A stretch of 64,000 bases of DNA from UBA1672 sp964352665 (GTDB lineage: Bacteria > Pseudomonadota > Alphaproteobacteria > Micavibrionales > Micavibrionaceae). Within the stretch, counting starts at the first letter, position 1; every line of letters begins with the position of its first letter. This document shows positions 17,774-25,946 of this stretch, one piece after another. The position numbers and the translations under genes were made by a program. Location: positions 124,001 to 188,000 of the forward strand of contig CAYGSJ010000004.1 in NCBI GenBank assembly GCA_964352665.1, given 5' to 3'. Below the pieces are notes generated by a model that worked only from the letters and a program-made list of their open reading frames with translations, searched no databases and was not told the origin of the DNA.

Positions 17774-18754
17774 TTAATTTGCGGAAGCAACGATAGTTGA
17801 TGGACTGTCTTTTGGCGTGTGCAGCCACCATGCCTCGCGATTAATAGAAAAGATAGGTTTGTAGTGTGTGATTTCATTTGCACGCTTCATCGTTTTTATC
17901 TGGTTATCTAAAATCACGGGGCCTTTTTCTGAATACACAACCAAAACAGCATGTGGCATGTTTTTTCTTTGATCCTGTACTATTGCAATGCGCATGCGTT
18001 CTTCGGGTACACCCAAAGCACGAAGTGCGGCATATTTGGCAATTGCAAAATCTTCACAATCTCCGCCGCGTTTTATAAATTCTATCGGTGTTGCCCAAAA
18101 ATCTGATTGGCCCCAGTTATTTTTATCAAGGATATATTTCTTCTTGTTCATCATCTTGTTTACGTCGTCAGCCATATCGTATATCGACACCGACTGGAAG
18201 TTTATCAATTCGTTTTGAAGATTTTTGATAATTTTTTGTGCACTGACAGTATTCAGGCTATTACTAAAGCGTTCAAACATTTCTGACCATTTTGTAAAGG
18301 CTTTCAGGTTTGTTGATTTTTTTTCAGTAGCGCCAAATAATTCCGGATACTTTGTAATTTTGTCAAAAGCCCCCTTAAGATCTACAGAGGTTATAACTAT
18401 ACGTGCCGGAACATCTTCAAGATTGTTGGCTTGAGCTTTTTTAGCGAAGCCTCCTAAAGACACAAAACACATGATTGTAGCAGCGGTGATACGAATGAGA
18501 TGCTGTCTGCAAAGGATACCCAAAAGATCGTATTTTGTTATTTTACTCTGTTCAATAAGGATCTGACCAAGAGGTTTTTTTGTAGATTTTTGATAATTCA
18601 GGGCCTTTTTTAGGTCTTTAGGTGAAATATAACCTTTCAGAACTAGTGTTTCTCCAATTTTATCGCGGCTAAGTGCGTGCTTGATATATCTCAGAACACC
18701 TGTGTGTAAGACTTTTTTGTAACAAGATTTCTGTTTTGTACCCTTTTTACGCAA
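17774..18754 (-). CDS. MshEN-like module fused to a LapG-type (BTLCP) periplasmic cysteine protease
   Basis: A 326-residue protein in three parts. Residues 32-84 form two 24-residue motifs separated by five residues (KIGETLVLKGYISPKDL, then PLGQILIEQSKITKYDL), the 24-5-24 layout of the MshEN c-di-GMP-binding domain; the first-position arginine is lysine here. A hydrophobic segment follows at about 87-104, ending in KKAQA. Residues 110-326 are a bacterial transglutaminase-like cysteine protease with Cys233 (RGGDCEDFAIAK), His268 (MPHAVL) and Asp283 (VILDNQ); Asp232 and Glu234 match the calcium ligands of LapG. The start is TTG with AAGGGAAGAAG upstream. LapG releases surface adhesins; no adhesin gene is nearby. 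Confidence 0.85.
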   Translation of the reverse strand: MRKKGTKQKSCYKKVLHTGVLRYIKHALSRDKIGETLVLKGYISPKDLKKALNYQKSTKKPLGQILIEQSKITKYDLLGILCRQHLIRITAATIMCFVSLGGFAKKAQANNLEDVPARIVITSVDLKGAFDKITKYPELFGATEKKSTNLKAFTKWSEMFERFSNSLNTVSAQKIIKNLQNELINFQSVSIYDMADDVNKMMNKKKYILDKNNWGQSDFWATPIEFIKRGGDCEDFAIAKYAALRALGVPEERMRIAIVQDQRKNMPHAVLVVYSEKGPVILDNQIKTMKRANEITHYKPIFSINREAWWLHTPKDSPSTIVASAN

Positions 18755-18881
18755 TTGCTTCTTCCCTTTTTTCGCACATACGTGCCCTATGCGTGCACTT
18801 TAATTAAACACGAGAAAGATTGACGAATTCCTAACAAAGGCGCATAAAAGTTAATGTTTTTAACAAAAATGGCGAGTTTTA

Positions 18882-20393
18882 GTGAAAATGGCAGAAAAAA
18901 CCCAAAATTACTTGAAAATCCTAGGTAAAATAGCCGGGTCAAAGGTTTTGGTCGTTGGGGACATTATGTTGGACCGGTTCGTTTATGGAACTGTAGACAG
19001 GATATCTCCTGAAAGTCCTGTGCCCGTTCTGTCGATCTCACGGGAAAACATGATGTTAGGTGGGGCTGGGAATACTCTTTCGAATCTTTTTCATCTTGGT
19101 TGTAAAGGCAAGCTTTTGTCGGTTGTAGGAGATGATGAAACCGGGCAGAAAATTGTAGAACTTGCTAAGGATCAAGATATTGATTTAGAAGGATTAATCC
19201 TGTCAAAAGACAGAGCCTCTATTGTTAAAACCCGGTTTCTTGCAGGACACCAGCAACTTCTTCGTACCGATTACGAGAGGCCAATCCCTATTACTCAGGA
19301 GATGGAAAAGGAGCTTTTAGGCCGTGCAAAGTCTCTTCTTCAGGAAGTAGATGTAATGATTCTATCGGATTACGGTAAAGGGTTGTTAACAAATGATTTT
19401 CTGAAAAACCTCATTAATATGGCCAAAAAACATAAAGTTTTGGTTTTAGTTGATCCTAAAGGCCTTGATTACAGTATTTATGCGGGCACTGATATCGTTA
19501 CTCCCAATAAAAAGGAGCTATCTGAAGCAACGGGAGGGTTGGCCGTCAGCACAGATAATGAAGTTGTTGATGCAGCACAAAAACTTTTAAAAACAAGCAA
19601 AATAAAATCTGTTGTTGCAACAAGATCCGGTGATGGAATAACAGTTGTCGAAGGTCAATTAGTGGAACATGTACGGAGCGCCTCTGATATCGAAGTTTTT
19701 GATGTCTCCGGAGCGGGGGATACGGTCATCGCAACGATTGCAGCTGCGCTGGCTGCCGGGGCATCGCTGGTGGAGGCTGCTTCTCTTGCCAATATCGCGG
19801 GAAGTATCGTGGTTGCAAAAGTTGGCACAGCACCTATTCGTTTCCAAGAGCTATACGATGCGGTTAATGATCGACCCAATTTTAGAAATACAATAGTTCC
19901 CGATAGCCAGAGTTTTGAATCAAGCTGGTATGTTATGCAAGAGAACATCATGCGATGGAAGGCAAGAGGCTTTAAAATTGGTTTTACCAATGGATGTTTT
20001 GACATTTTGCATCATGGCCATGTCAGCTATTTATCAGAGGCCCGTCAGAAATGCGATAAACTTATCGTTGGCTTGAATCACGATGCGTCAGTAAAAATTC
20101 TTAAAGGTCCCGATCGCCCAGTGAACGATGAAAAATCAAGGTATTCTGTGTTGTCGGCCCTTGCTTGCGTGGATGGTGTTGTAATGTTTGGTGCCAAAAC
20201 CCAAGGCGATGATAATACTGCGTCACGTATTCTAGAGTTGTTGCAACCCGATATCTATTTCAAGGGTGGTGATTACACCATTGATGAAATTCCTGAGGCC
20301 AAAACAGTTATTAATAACGGGGGTGTTGTTGAACTGATTACTGAACAAAAGGGCTACAGCACAACAGAAACCCTGAAAAAAGCAATGGGTTGA
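18882..20393 (+). CDS. hldE: Bifunctional heptose-7-phosphate kinase / heptose-1-phosphate adenylyltransferase
   Basis: Makes ADP-heptose precursor for the LPS inner core. Residues 1 to about 330 are a ribokinase-like kinase, with the N-terminal VVGDIMLDRFVYG and the C-terminal DVSGAGDTV anion hole and catalytic Asp. From about residue 360 follows the nucleotidyltransferase with FTNGCFDILHHGHVSYL and the YFKGGDYTIDEIPE segment. At 503 residues it is a fused, full-length form. The frame starts at a GTG (18882); an ATG two codons on at 18888 may be the true start, and no clear ribosome binding site separates them. It implies that the cell makes a heptose-containing LPS core. Confidence 0.94.
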   Translation: MKMAEKTQNYLKILGKIAGSKVLVVGDIMLDRFVYGTVDRISPESPVPVLSISRENMMLGGAGNTLSNLFHLGCKGKLLSVVGDDETGQKIVELAKDQDIDLEGLILSKDRASIVKTRFLAGHQQLLRTDYERPIPITQEMEKELLGRAKSLLQEVDVMILSDYGKGLLTNDFLKNLINMAKKHKVLVLVDPKGLDYSIYAGTDIVTPNKKELSEATGGLAVSTDNEVVDAAQKLLKTSKIKSVVATRSGDGITVVEGQLVEHVRSASDIEVFDVSGAGDTVIATIAAALAAGASLVEAASLANIAGSIVVAKVGTAPIRFQELYDAVNDRPNFRNTIVPDSQSFESSWYVMQENIMRWKARGFKIGFTNGCFDILHHGHVSYLSEARQKCDKLIVGLNHDASVKILKGPDRPVNDEKSRYSVLSALACVDGVVMFGAKTQGDDNTASRILELLQPDIYFKGGDYTIDEIPEAKTVINNGGVVELITEQKGYSTTETLKKAMG

Positions 20394-20430
20394 TTATAAG
20401 GGATAACCATAAAAATATTTTAGTACAACA

Positions 20431-20469
20431 TTGACAAACGCCACCATATTGAGAATGATTATCATTATC
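20431..20469 (+). promoter_or_regulatory. Promoter overlapped by a Fur box
   Basis: TTGACA at 20431-20436 is followed after 17 bases by AATGAT, a plausible -35/-10 pair. The -10 is covered by GAGAATGATTATCATTATC at 20451-20469, which matches 17 of 19 positions of the classic Fur consensus. Iron-loaded Fur bound here would block the polymerase. The gene controlled is the small winged-helix protein that starts 28 bases downstream and perhaps the lipoproteins beyond. Confidence 0.7.
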
Positions 20470-20496
20470 TCTGTGCTTGATATGGGAGTTGTTATA

Positions 20497-20721
20497 GTGC
20501 TTATGGATTTTTTATCTCTTGAATCTTTCTTTGGTTACAAAAGTGCGGCTCTGTTTTTGGAGGAAATACAAAATAGGTACAGCCATGCTGAAATAAAAAG
20601 TGCCTTTAGCAAAGGCTACCTTGAGAGACGCCGTATTTGTATTGGCCCTGATTGCGGGCGCTATTTATGCTGGTTGTCTGACAAAGGCAGATGTGAAGCC
20701 AAAAAAAGTATTTCTGCTTAG
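20497..20721 (+). CDS. Small winged-helix-like protein with four C-terminal cysteines
   Basis: A predicted 74-residue protein. The region LFLEEIQNRYSHAEIKSAFSKGYLERRR resembles a helix-turn-helix leading into a wing, and SDKGR is like the end of many winged-helix domains. Four cysteines fall in or next to the wing (RICIGPDC, YLCW, GRC), recalling FeoC, which carries an iron-sulfur site at this place. The Fur box upstream fits an iron link. I choose the GTG at 20497 (GGGAG 8 bases upstream); ATGs at 20482 and 20503 are in frame. A 59-codon frame at 20600-20779 overlaps it and is a rival reading. No feoAB genes are adjacent. Confidence 0.5.
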   Translation: MLMDFLSLESFFGYKSAALFLEEIQNRYSHAEIKSAFSKGYLERRRICIGPDCGRYLCWLSDKGRCEAKKSISA

Positions 20722-20816
20722 TTTTCAGATTATTAAGTCTGTACCTTATGCCGAAGAGTTGGTAGACTTTGCACTGTAAGATTTGTGCCTAGCCTTCAAA
20801 TTTTGGGATTTTTGAC

Positions 20817-21428
20817 ATGCGTTTCTTTATCAATTCAACGATTTTATATGTTTGTGTTTTGGCTCTTGTAGGTTGCACAAACTATCCTAATCCTATGCCA
20901 AGAGGGTATAGTTCGTATAACCAGCCATATAAATCAGCACCAGGACCCCTCCCCCCTGGGATAGGCTATTCATTTGATGGTGAACAAAATGATAGCGTTA
21001 TCGAGGACATGCGCTATGCGGCAAGAGATTTAGTTGAAAGGCTGGATAGAAAGCTTTCTTTTAGTGTTGATAGAATTCATTTATCGGTTTCCGGCCAGAA
21101 TGCATTTTATGGAAGTTTTGACCACTTGTTGCGCGAAGAATTTACACGTCAGGGCTACCTCCTTTCAGAGAATGCTGATAAGGCAATAAATATTGATTTT
21201 GTTGCAGCAGAGGATAAAAACTGTCCGTTAAATATAGGGGCAGAGGGGTCTGCTTATAGACATCTTTATCTTGCCTTGTTATTAACAACACAGCCAGAGA
21301 CACCGCCCGAAGTTATAGGTGGTTTTTATGAGGTTCCCACTTATGGTTTTAATCAAAAATCTCTAGGATTTTCAGGTTTGGACGTTCCATCGTGCATTCC
21401 CGAAGAAACGGTTTCTGAGGTCCAGTAA
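20817..21428 (+). CDS. Unrecognised lipoprotein
   Basis: A 203-residue protein with a lipoprotein signal peptide, MRFFINSTILYVCVLALVGC, the lipobox being LVGC. The mature N-terminal 40 residues are rich in Pro, Tyr and Ser. A folded part follows with DMRYAARDLVERLDRKL and a FDHLLREEFTRQGYLL segment, loosely like the helix-strand pattern of FlgO and CsgG-type lipoproteins. I recognise no catalytic residues. It is followed after one base by a FlgO-like lipoprotein gene, so the two are probably co-expressed and act together at the outer membrane. Confidence 0.7.
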   Translation: MRFFINSTILYVCVLALVGCTNYPNPMPRGYSSYNQPYKSAPGPLPPGIGYSFDGEQNDSVIEDMRYAARDLVERLDRKLSFSVDRIHLSVSGQNAFYGSFDHLLREEFTRQGYLLSENADKAINIDFVAAEDKNCPLNIGAEGSAYRHLYLALLLTTQPETPPEVIGGFYEVPTYGFNQKSLGFSGLDVPSCIPEETVSEVQ

Positions 21429-21435
21429 ATTGAAC

Positions 21436-22008
21436 ATGCCAGCTATGAGACTAAGCCATTATTTTTTAGTTTTGATGTTTCTTCCGGTACTTTGTTCCTG
21501 TGGAGAGGTGATTGCTTTCAAGGCGGTAACAGCCAGCCTTACTGCTGCTTCTTATGGTCTTTTTTCAGACCCCGATGTTAATTTGAAAGCAAAAAACTAT
21601 GCTGCTGCTGATTTTCTTGTAGGTCAGATGGGGCCCAAAGTAAGAAAAAACGATTATATCCTTGCAGAGCCGCTGGAGGAAGTTGACCATGCCGGTATTA
21701 CATCACCGCTGGGGATTGCAATACCGGAAGGCATTGGTTTGCGTTTCATTGAATTGGGGTATAAAGCGCAATTACATAAAGTAGCCAGTGAAAGTAATGC
21801 AGGATTGTATCCTCAATCAGATGCTGCGCCTGATTTTGTTCTTAAAGGAACCTATAAAGTGGAAAGCAGCGATGTGACCGTTTATTTGCGAGTCATCAAT
21901 ATTCGTACAAAAGATGTTGTGGCGAGGTTTGATTACAAGCTTCTTCCGTCTCGGGAAGTGCGCGAGCTGGCACAAACACCAGCAAGAATTTATCGCGTAT
22001 CCAAGTGA
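21436..22008 (+). CDS. FlgO-like lipoprotein
   Basis: About 190 residues. The signal peptide MRLSHYFLVLMFLPVL is followed by a lipobox-like LCSC. The mature part resembles the FlgO family: KNYAAADFLVGQMGPKV, then SPLGIAIPEGIGLRFIELGYKAQ, PDFVLKGTYKV and VYLRVINIRTKDVVARFDYKLLP. FlgO in vibrios is an outer-membrane protein that stabilises the flagellum, and two flagellin genes are present 8-12 kb away; whether this protein has that role is an inference. The start is uncertain: TTG 21430, ATG 21436 and ATG 21445 are all in frame without a good binding site. Confidence 0.6.
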   Translation: MPAMRLSHYFLVLMFLPVLCSCGEVIAFKAVTASLTAASYGLFSDPDVNLKAKNYAAADFLVGQMGPKVRKNDYILAEPLEEVDHAGITSPLGIAIPEGIGLRFIELGYKAQLHKVASESNAGLYPQSDAAPDFVLKGTYKVESSDVTVYLRVINIRTKDVVARFDYKLLPSREVRELAQTPARIYRVSK

Positions 22009-22011
22009 TTT

Positions 22012-22722
22012 TTAACGTGCCATCAAGACGTAGAAATAGTGTCGGCTTCCATCTCCTGCACATTCCACGCATCCTTGCAATGAAGGTTTGATTGAAAACG
22101 ATGCTTCAGTGGGTATATTAGGGCTTGCATCAAATTGTGTGCCGGCATCAAACCTAAAGGCGTCTCCACCATATATGCACGTACCCGGATCTGTTGGTAA
22201 CCCCGTATAGCCAATTTTTCTGTTAATAAGGGTACAGAATATGTTTGTTACATTAGGCAGGACTGCCACTAAATCTGCTGCGTTTGACCCAACTTCCGGA
22301 AGAGCGCTGTGGCCATAAAATTCCCATGCACTTCCGTCATTTATACCTTGTGGTGGTGAGGTGTAAAGTGCTCCGCCCCCAAGCCGGTCAAATAGTTGGT
22401 CACTTTTATCTGCATCTGCGCCGAGATCACCGTAATCCGGATCGGCGTCTGGATGTGCAAATCTAATATCAACCTCGCTGTGGCCATTTTGCATTATGAA
22501 ATTAACACCACGTTCCAATTGTGACGCGTAACGCTGCAACTCGGTTAATCTTAAAATCTGTCTTTCGTCTTCTATGTGCTGATTTTGCTGATTAGTTCCT
22601 TGAACAGCAACTGTCAACGCACCAATCAAGGCAACTGCTAAAAGAATTATAAACAAAACATTGCCGTCTTCTGTTGTGCCATATTGTCTCTTTGGCGGTT
22701 TTGATAGACGATTTTTATACAT
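22012..22722 (-). CDS. Single-pass membrane protein with pilin-like N-terminal helix
   Basis: A 236-residue protein. A basic cytoplasmic N terminus is followed by GNVLFIILLAVALIGALTVA at about residues 20-39 and then a helical stretch, as in pseudopilins, but the conserved glutamate at position +5 is missing, so normal prepilin cleavage is doubtful. The remainder is a periplasmic or surface domain with low similarity to anything I know and cysteines in NIFCTL, PGTCIYG and GCVECAG. It lies 12 bases after the carboxypeptidase gene on the same strand and is probably co-transcribed. Function unknown. Confidence 0.7.
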   Translation of the reverse strand: MYKNRLSKPPKRQYGTTEDGNVLFIILLAVALIGALTVAVQGTNQQNQHIEDERQILRLTELQRYASQLERGVNFIMQNGHSEVDIRFAHPDADPDYGDLGADADKSDQLFDRLGGGALYTSPPQGINDGSAWEFYGHSALPEVGSNAADLVAVLPNVTNIFCTLINRKIGYTGLPTDPGTCIYGGDAFRFDAGTQFDASPNIPTEASFSIKPSLQGCVECAGDGSRHYFYVLMAR

Positions 22723-22734
22723 CTAAAAATGTTC

Positions 22735-24174
22735 CTATTGATAGGTGCTTGGCGGAATTTCTATGCAATCAGTCAAAATTTTGCATGCATCTCTGGCGCT
22801 TTTCTTGGTGTATCCCTGAAGTCGGCCTCTAAATATCCACCCTTGTTCAGTTTGCAAAGGGGCAATGGTGCTCTTTGAATGTTTTAGGTATTGCGGCAAT
22901 GTGGCAAGGCTTTGGGTAACAGCCATATTCGCTCTTTCGCGTGTCGTAAAGGCTCCGATTTGTATAGACCAATCCCCGAACTCCTTGTTTGGATAGGAAC
23001 TTTCAGCAGAATTATTTAATGCGTATTGCTGCGATCCTGGAGCGAGAACATAGCTCGGGATATCTTCACCAAGATGGGCTGAAATAGAGATTAAGCCTGT
23101 TTCAATTCTATTTCTTACGTCAATATCATAATCTCCTTGTCCAATCATACGATTAAAAACAGAGTTTTCAGAAGATGTATTTAGCATATCCCAACGGGAA
23201 GCGGACGTATCAGCATAATAACCATCCATATCGGGTGCAATATAAGCAGCAATGGCGGTAACGGGTTTCTGTCGAGGAATAGGAACCTCGTATCCTGCAA
23301 TCTGCATTTGATCCAGCTTTCCAAATGATTCATTCAAAAGCTTTTTCATTTGATTGTTTCTTGATTTTCCGGTTCTGCCACCGAAAACAGTACCTACTAG
23401 GCGCGTGTTTCCCCTTTTTACAGATGCAACCAGATTAAATCCGGATTGACTGATATAGCCGGTTTTCAAACCATCCATACCGTCATAGCTATCCATCAAT
23501 TTATTATGGCTGGAGTAGGTTTTCCCCTGATATGTAAATTTCTTTTTAGAGAAATAGTGATAATATTGGCTGTAATCCGTGACAAGTATGCGTCCTAGCT
23601 TTGCCATGTCTCTGGCTGTACTGACTTGCTTGGAATCATGCAAACCCGATGCGTTTCTAAATTTCGTATTTGTCAGGCCAAGCTCTTTTGCTCTTGCTGT
23701 CATCATACGAGCAAAGTTGGCCTCATTGCCACCCAGCTTTTCAGCTACAGCCACAGCGATGTCGTTTGCAGATTTTATAGTCAGAGCATTTATTGCATCT
23801 TTTACCTTTATTGTGGACCCTGGTTTTAATCCCAGTTTACTAGGGATCATGCTTGCAGCATGATTTGATATACGAAGGCGCGAGCTTAACCTAATTTCAT
23901 CCCTCTCGAGCGCATCAAAAAGCATAAGCAAGGTCATCATTTTTGTGAGAGAGGCGGGGTGCAATATTTTGTTCGCATTGTCCTGATGCAGGATAAACCC
24001 TGTGTTCGCATCCATTACGAAAGCCGCGTATTTATTATTAGATTCTGCAAATGAGTTTGAGACTGTACCAAGCCATGAAACCATGAGAATTAACAGCAGA
24101 CAAACGTATGCAAAATACCTCTTTAAGGCATTTACAAAGGAAAAACTAATAATATCCTTTCGAAGTAAAGGCAT
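22735..24174 (-). CDS. D-alanyl-D-alanine carboxypeptidase with C-terminal SPOR domain
   Basis: A penicillin-binding protein of the DacA/DacF type (peptidase S11) that trims the terminal D-Ala of peptidoglycan stem peptides in the periplasm. The serine SxxK motif is at residues 75-78 (PASLTKMM), SxN in KSANDIAVA, and KTG in DGLKTGYISQ. A hydrophobic N-terminal segment acts as signal or anchor. The C-terminal 75 residues (WSIQIGAFTTRERANMAV to GWIFRGRLQGY) form a SPOR domain, which binds denuded glycan at the division site. The start is the ATG at 24174 with AGGA upstream; a TTG two codons earlier is weaker. Confidence 0.93.
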   Translation of the reverse strand: MPLLRKDIISFSFVNALKRYFAYVCLLLILMVSWLGTVSNSFAESNNKYAAFVMDANTGFILHQDNANKILHPASLTKMMTLLMLFDALERDEIRLSSRLRISNHAASMIPSKLGLKPGSTIKVKDAINALTIKSANDIAVAVAEKLGGNEANFARMMTARAKELGLTNTKFRNASGLHDSKQVSTARDMAKLGRILVTDYSQYYHYFSKKKFTYQGKTYSSHNKLMDSYDGMDGLKTGYISQSGFNLVASVKRGNTRLVGTVFGGRTGKSRNNQMKKLLNESFGKLDQMQIAGYEVPIPRQKPVTAIAAYIAPDMDGYYADTSASRWDMLNTSSENSVFNRMIGQGDYDIDVRNRIETGLISISAHLGEDIPSYVLAPGSQQYALNNSAESSYPNKEFGDWSIQIGAFTTRERANMAVTQSLATLPQYLKHSKSTIAPLQTEQGWIFRGRLQGYTKKSARDACKILTDCIEIPPSTYQ

Positions 24175-24305
24175 GTCCAATCCTGATTGTACTGATTTGG
24201 AATACAGCTGTGAATGTATCCTACAACAACGGATTGTAATAGATTTTTTCTGTTTTGTCTAATCAATGGAAGTGGATATCCCTTTTTGTGCAATGCACAA
24301 ACTGC

Positions 24306-24334
24306 TTGACTTAAAGTGATGAAAAGTGTAAAAA
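24306..24334 (+). promoter_or_regulatory. Sigma-70-like promoter for the phasin gene
   Basis: TTGACT at 24306-24311, a 17-base spacer and TAAAAA at 24329-24334. It lies about 86 bases upstream of the phasin start, on the same strand, with no other gene between. The -10 is only moderately good. Confidence 0.4.
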
Positions 24335-24419
24335 ATTAGATATATTGTGCGTTGCAAAAAATAATGCTGAAATTACAAAGCGTTCCGTGCAAAATAGGAA
24401 AAAGAGAATGGAGAAAATT

Positions 24420-24797
24420 ATGAGTAAGTCGTCACCACAACTTGACAAAATTATGAAAGAGACTGCTGATTTTGGTGCTCGGTATTCAGATGCGTGCACA
24501 AAATCAGGGGCAATTTGGATGAAAGGCGTAGAAGATATTGTTACAACTATCGTATCTATGGCCCAGAGTTCTGCAGAAAAACAGGCTGAATATGTGAAAG
24601 AAGCTATGGGCAGCAAAACCATAAGCGACTTCACGGAAGTTCAAAATAAAATGGCTCAGACTAGTTTTGATGATTTCATGACAGGAGCAACCAAAATCTC
24701 AGAAATTGGTACAAAGATTTTGACTGATAGTGTTGAGCCGGTTAATGAGCAGATTTCAAAAGCTGTCCAGAAAGCTACTAAAGCAGCTGCAGCATAA
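24420..24797 (+). CDS. Phasin-family protein
   Basis: A 125-residue, almost entirely helical protein with the phasin pattern: an N-terminal KETADFGARYSDACTKSGAIWMKG region, then SSAEKQAEYVKEAM, QTSFDDFMTGATKISEIGTKIL and an alanine- and lysine-rich C terminus (KAVQKATKAAAA). Phasins coat polyhydroxyalkanoate granules; a 3-hydroxybutyrate dehydrogenase gene lies 7 kb away, which fits PHB turnover, though no PHB synthase is in the window. GGAG seven bases upstream supports the ATG at 24420 over in-frame ATGs at 24345 and 24408. A strong terminator follows. Confidence 0.85.
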   Translation: MSKSSPQLDKIMKETADFGARYSDACTKSGAIWMKGVEDIVTTIVSMAQSSAEKQAEYVKEAMGSKTISDFTEVQNKMAQTSFDDFMTGATKISEIGTKILTDSVEPVNEQISKAVQKATKAAAA

Positions 24798-24818
24798 AGT
24801 TTTTAGACATTAAGTAGA

Positions 24819-24843
24819 AAGCCTGCAATTGCAGGCTTTTTTT
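24819..24843 (+). terminator. Rho-independent terminator after the phasin gene
   Basis: A perfect inverted repeat, AAGCCTGCAATTGCAGGCTT at 24819-24838, is followed by an unbroken T-run to 24843. It lies 22 bases after the phasin stop and touches the stop codon of the convergent RimK-like gene. Confidence 0.9.
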
Positions 24844-25738
24844 ATGCCCTGTTTTCAAAAGATTCTACAGCAAATTCTATTATTGCCCCCGCAATATCAA
24901 CGCCGGAAACATTTTCCAGCCCCATTTTTTTGCTTTGGAAATTTGGTGAGGTATTAATTTCAATAACCAGAGGCCCGTCATTTGACCGTACAAGGTCTAC
25001 CCCTGCTACGTTAATATCAATGGCTTTTGCTGCACGTATTGCCAAGTCTTCTTCTTCAGGGGTAAGTTTAAGTGATTTACCCTGTCCTCCAAGTGCAATA
25101 TTGGCACGAAAGTCTCCATCAACTGCCTTTCGTTCCATCGCTGCAATTACTTTTCCACCCACAACAAAAGCACGAATATCGGTTCCTGCAGACTCTTCAA
25201 TGAATTTTTGTACAATAAGCGGGGATGAAAGCTGTTTGAATGTCTTAAGCAAATTGATGGCATGTTTCATATCATCTGCTAAAAACACGCCTACGCCTTC
25301 AGTTCCTTTGACAAGCTTAATAATTAAAGGGACACCACCTACAGTGTTAATAATATTATCAAAGTCTTCTTTAGAATAGGCAAATCCGGTTGCCGGAAAT
25401 GGTATTTTTTCACGCATCAGGCGTTGTACGCACTGCAATTTGTCTCGGCCCAGCTCTAGCGCACTTGAACTTTCTGATGTAAAAACACGCATGGATCTAA
25501 ATTGCTTTAATATTGTTAAGCCATAATCCGTATGGGGGGTGTCAATCCGGGGAATGATTATATCAAAGTCGCTCTTAATCGAATTTCCTTCGTAATATAT
25601 CTCAGGCTTATCTATGCAAACGCCTATACTACATTTTAGAATGTACAAAAGCTTGACGTCGTACCCTCTCTGCTTTGCAGCTTCAAGAAAACGATTGTCT
25701 TCTTCTTCATGACCAGTCGTTAGAATACCAATTCTCAT
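24842..25738 (-). CDS. RimK-family ATP-grasp ligase
   Basis: A 298-residue ATP-grasp enzyme like RimK, which adds glutamate to a protein or peptide carboxyl end. Matching segments are MRIGILTTGH, the ELGRDKLQCVQRLMREKIPFP entry, PLIIKLVKGTEGVGVFLADD (ATP-binding loop), IVQKFIEESAGTDIRAFVVGGKVIAAMER, and NVAGVDLVRSNDGPLVIEINTSPNF with the metal-binding Glu and Asn. The start at 25738 has GGAG 8 bases upstream; a longer frame to 25798 is unlikely. It diverges from the class II amidotransferase gene across 240 bases. The substrate could be ribosomal protein S6, a cofactor or a small peptide. Confidence 0.88.
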   Translation of the reverse strand: MRIGILTTGHEEEDNRFLEAAKQRGYDVKLLYILKCSIGVCIDKPEIYYEGNSIKSDFDIIIPRIDTPHTDYGLTILKQFRSMRVFTSESSSALELGRDKLQCVQRLMREKIPFPATGFAYSKEDFDNIINTVGGVPLIIKLVKGTEGVGVFLADDMKHAINLLKTFKQLSSPLIVQKFIEESAGTDIRAFVVGGKVIAAMERKAVDGDFRANIALGGQGKSLKLTPEEEDLAIRAAKAIDINVAGVDLVRSNDGPLVIEINTSPNFQSKKMGLENVSGVDIAGAIIEFAVESFENRA

Positions 25739-25928
25739 TGTTTTACTCCGTAATGAATTAAGAAAAGAAACAAGCACAACAGACCAAGGCCTTTGCAAAT
25801 AAAAACTGTACTGAATTATCTCGTGTAATCTAGTGGTTATCTGTTCTGATTGTAAATAGCATTAAGTATTTTTTAAACTATTAAGGTCTTTTTGTATGTA
25901 TGGTACTATCAAGTGTGCTAGTCCTTAT

Positions 25929-25946
25929 CCAAGTTGTTCAACTTGG
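25929..25946. promoter_or_regulatory. Perfect 8-base inverted repeat upstream of the amidotransferase
   Basis: CCAAGTTG, two bases, CAACTTGG. It lies 32 bases before the ATG at 25979. It could be an operator for the amidotransferase-mtn operon, or, because a TAGTTTTT run follows, a weak terminator or attenuator hairpin. The sequence does not decide between these. Confidence 0.4.

Noticed and set aside
20431..20496. Long upstream start (TTG at 20431) for the small winged-helix gene
   Set aside because: That TTG is the -35 TTGACA of the promoter and the segment is covered by the Fur box; it has no ribosome binding site.
20600..20779. 59-residue overlapping frame with a hydrophobic stretch ending in a cysteine (possible small lipoprotein)
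   Set aside because: No ribosome binding site before its GTG, and the overlapping winged-helix frame looks more protein-like; kept as a rival reading only.
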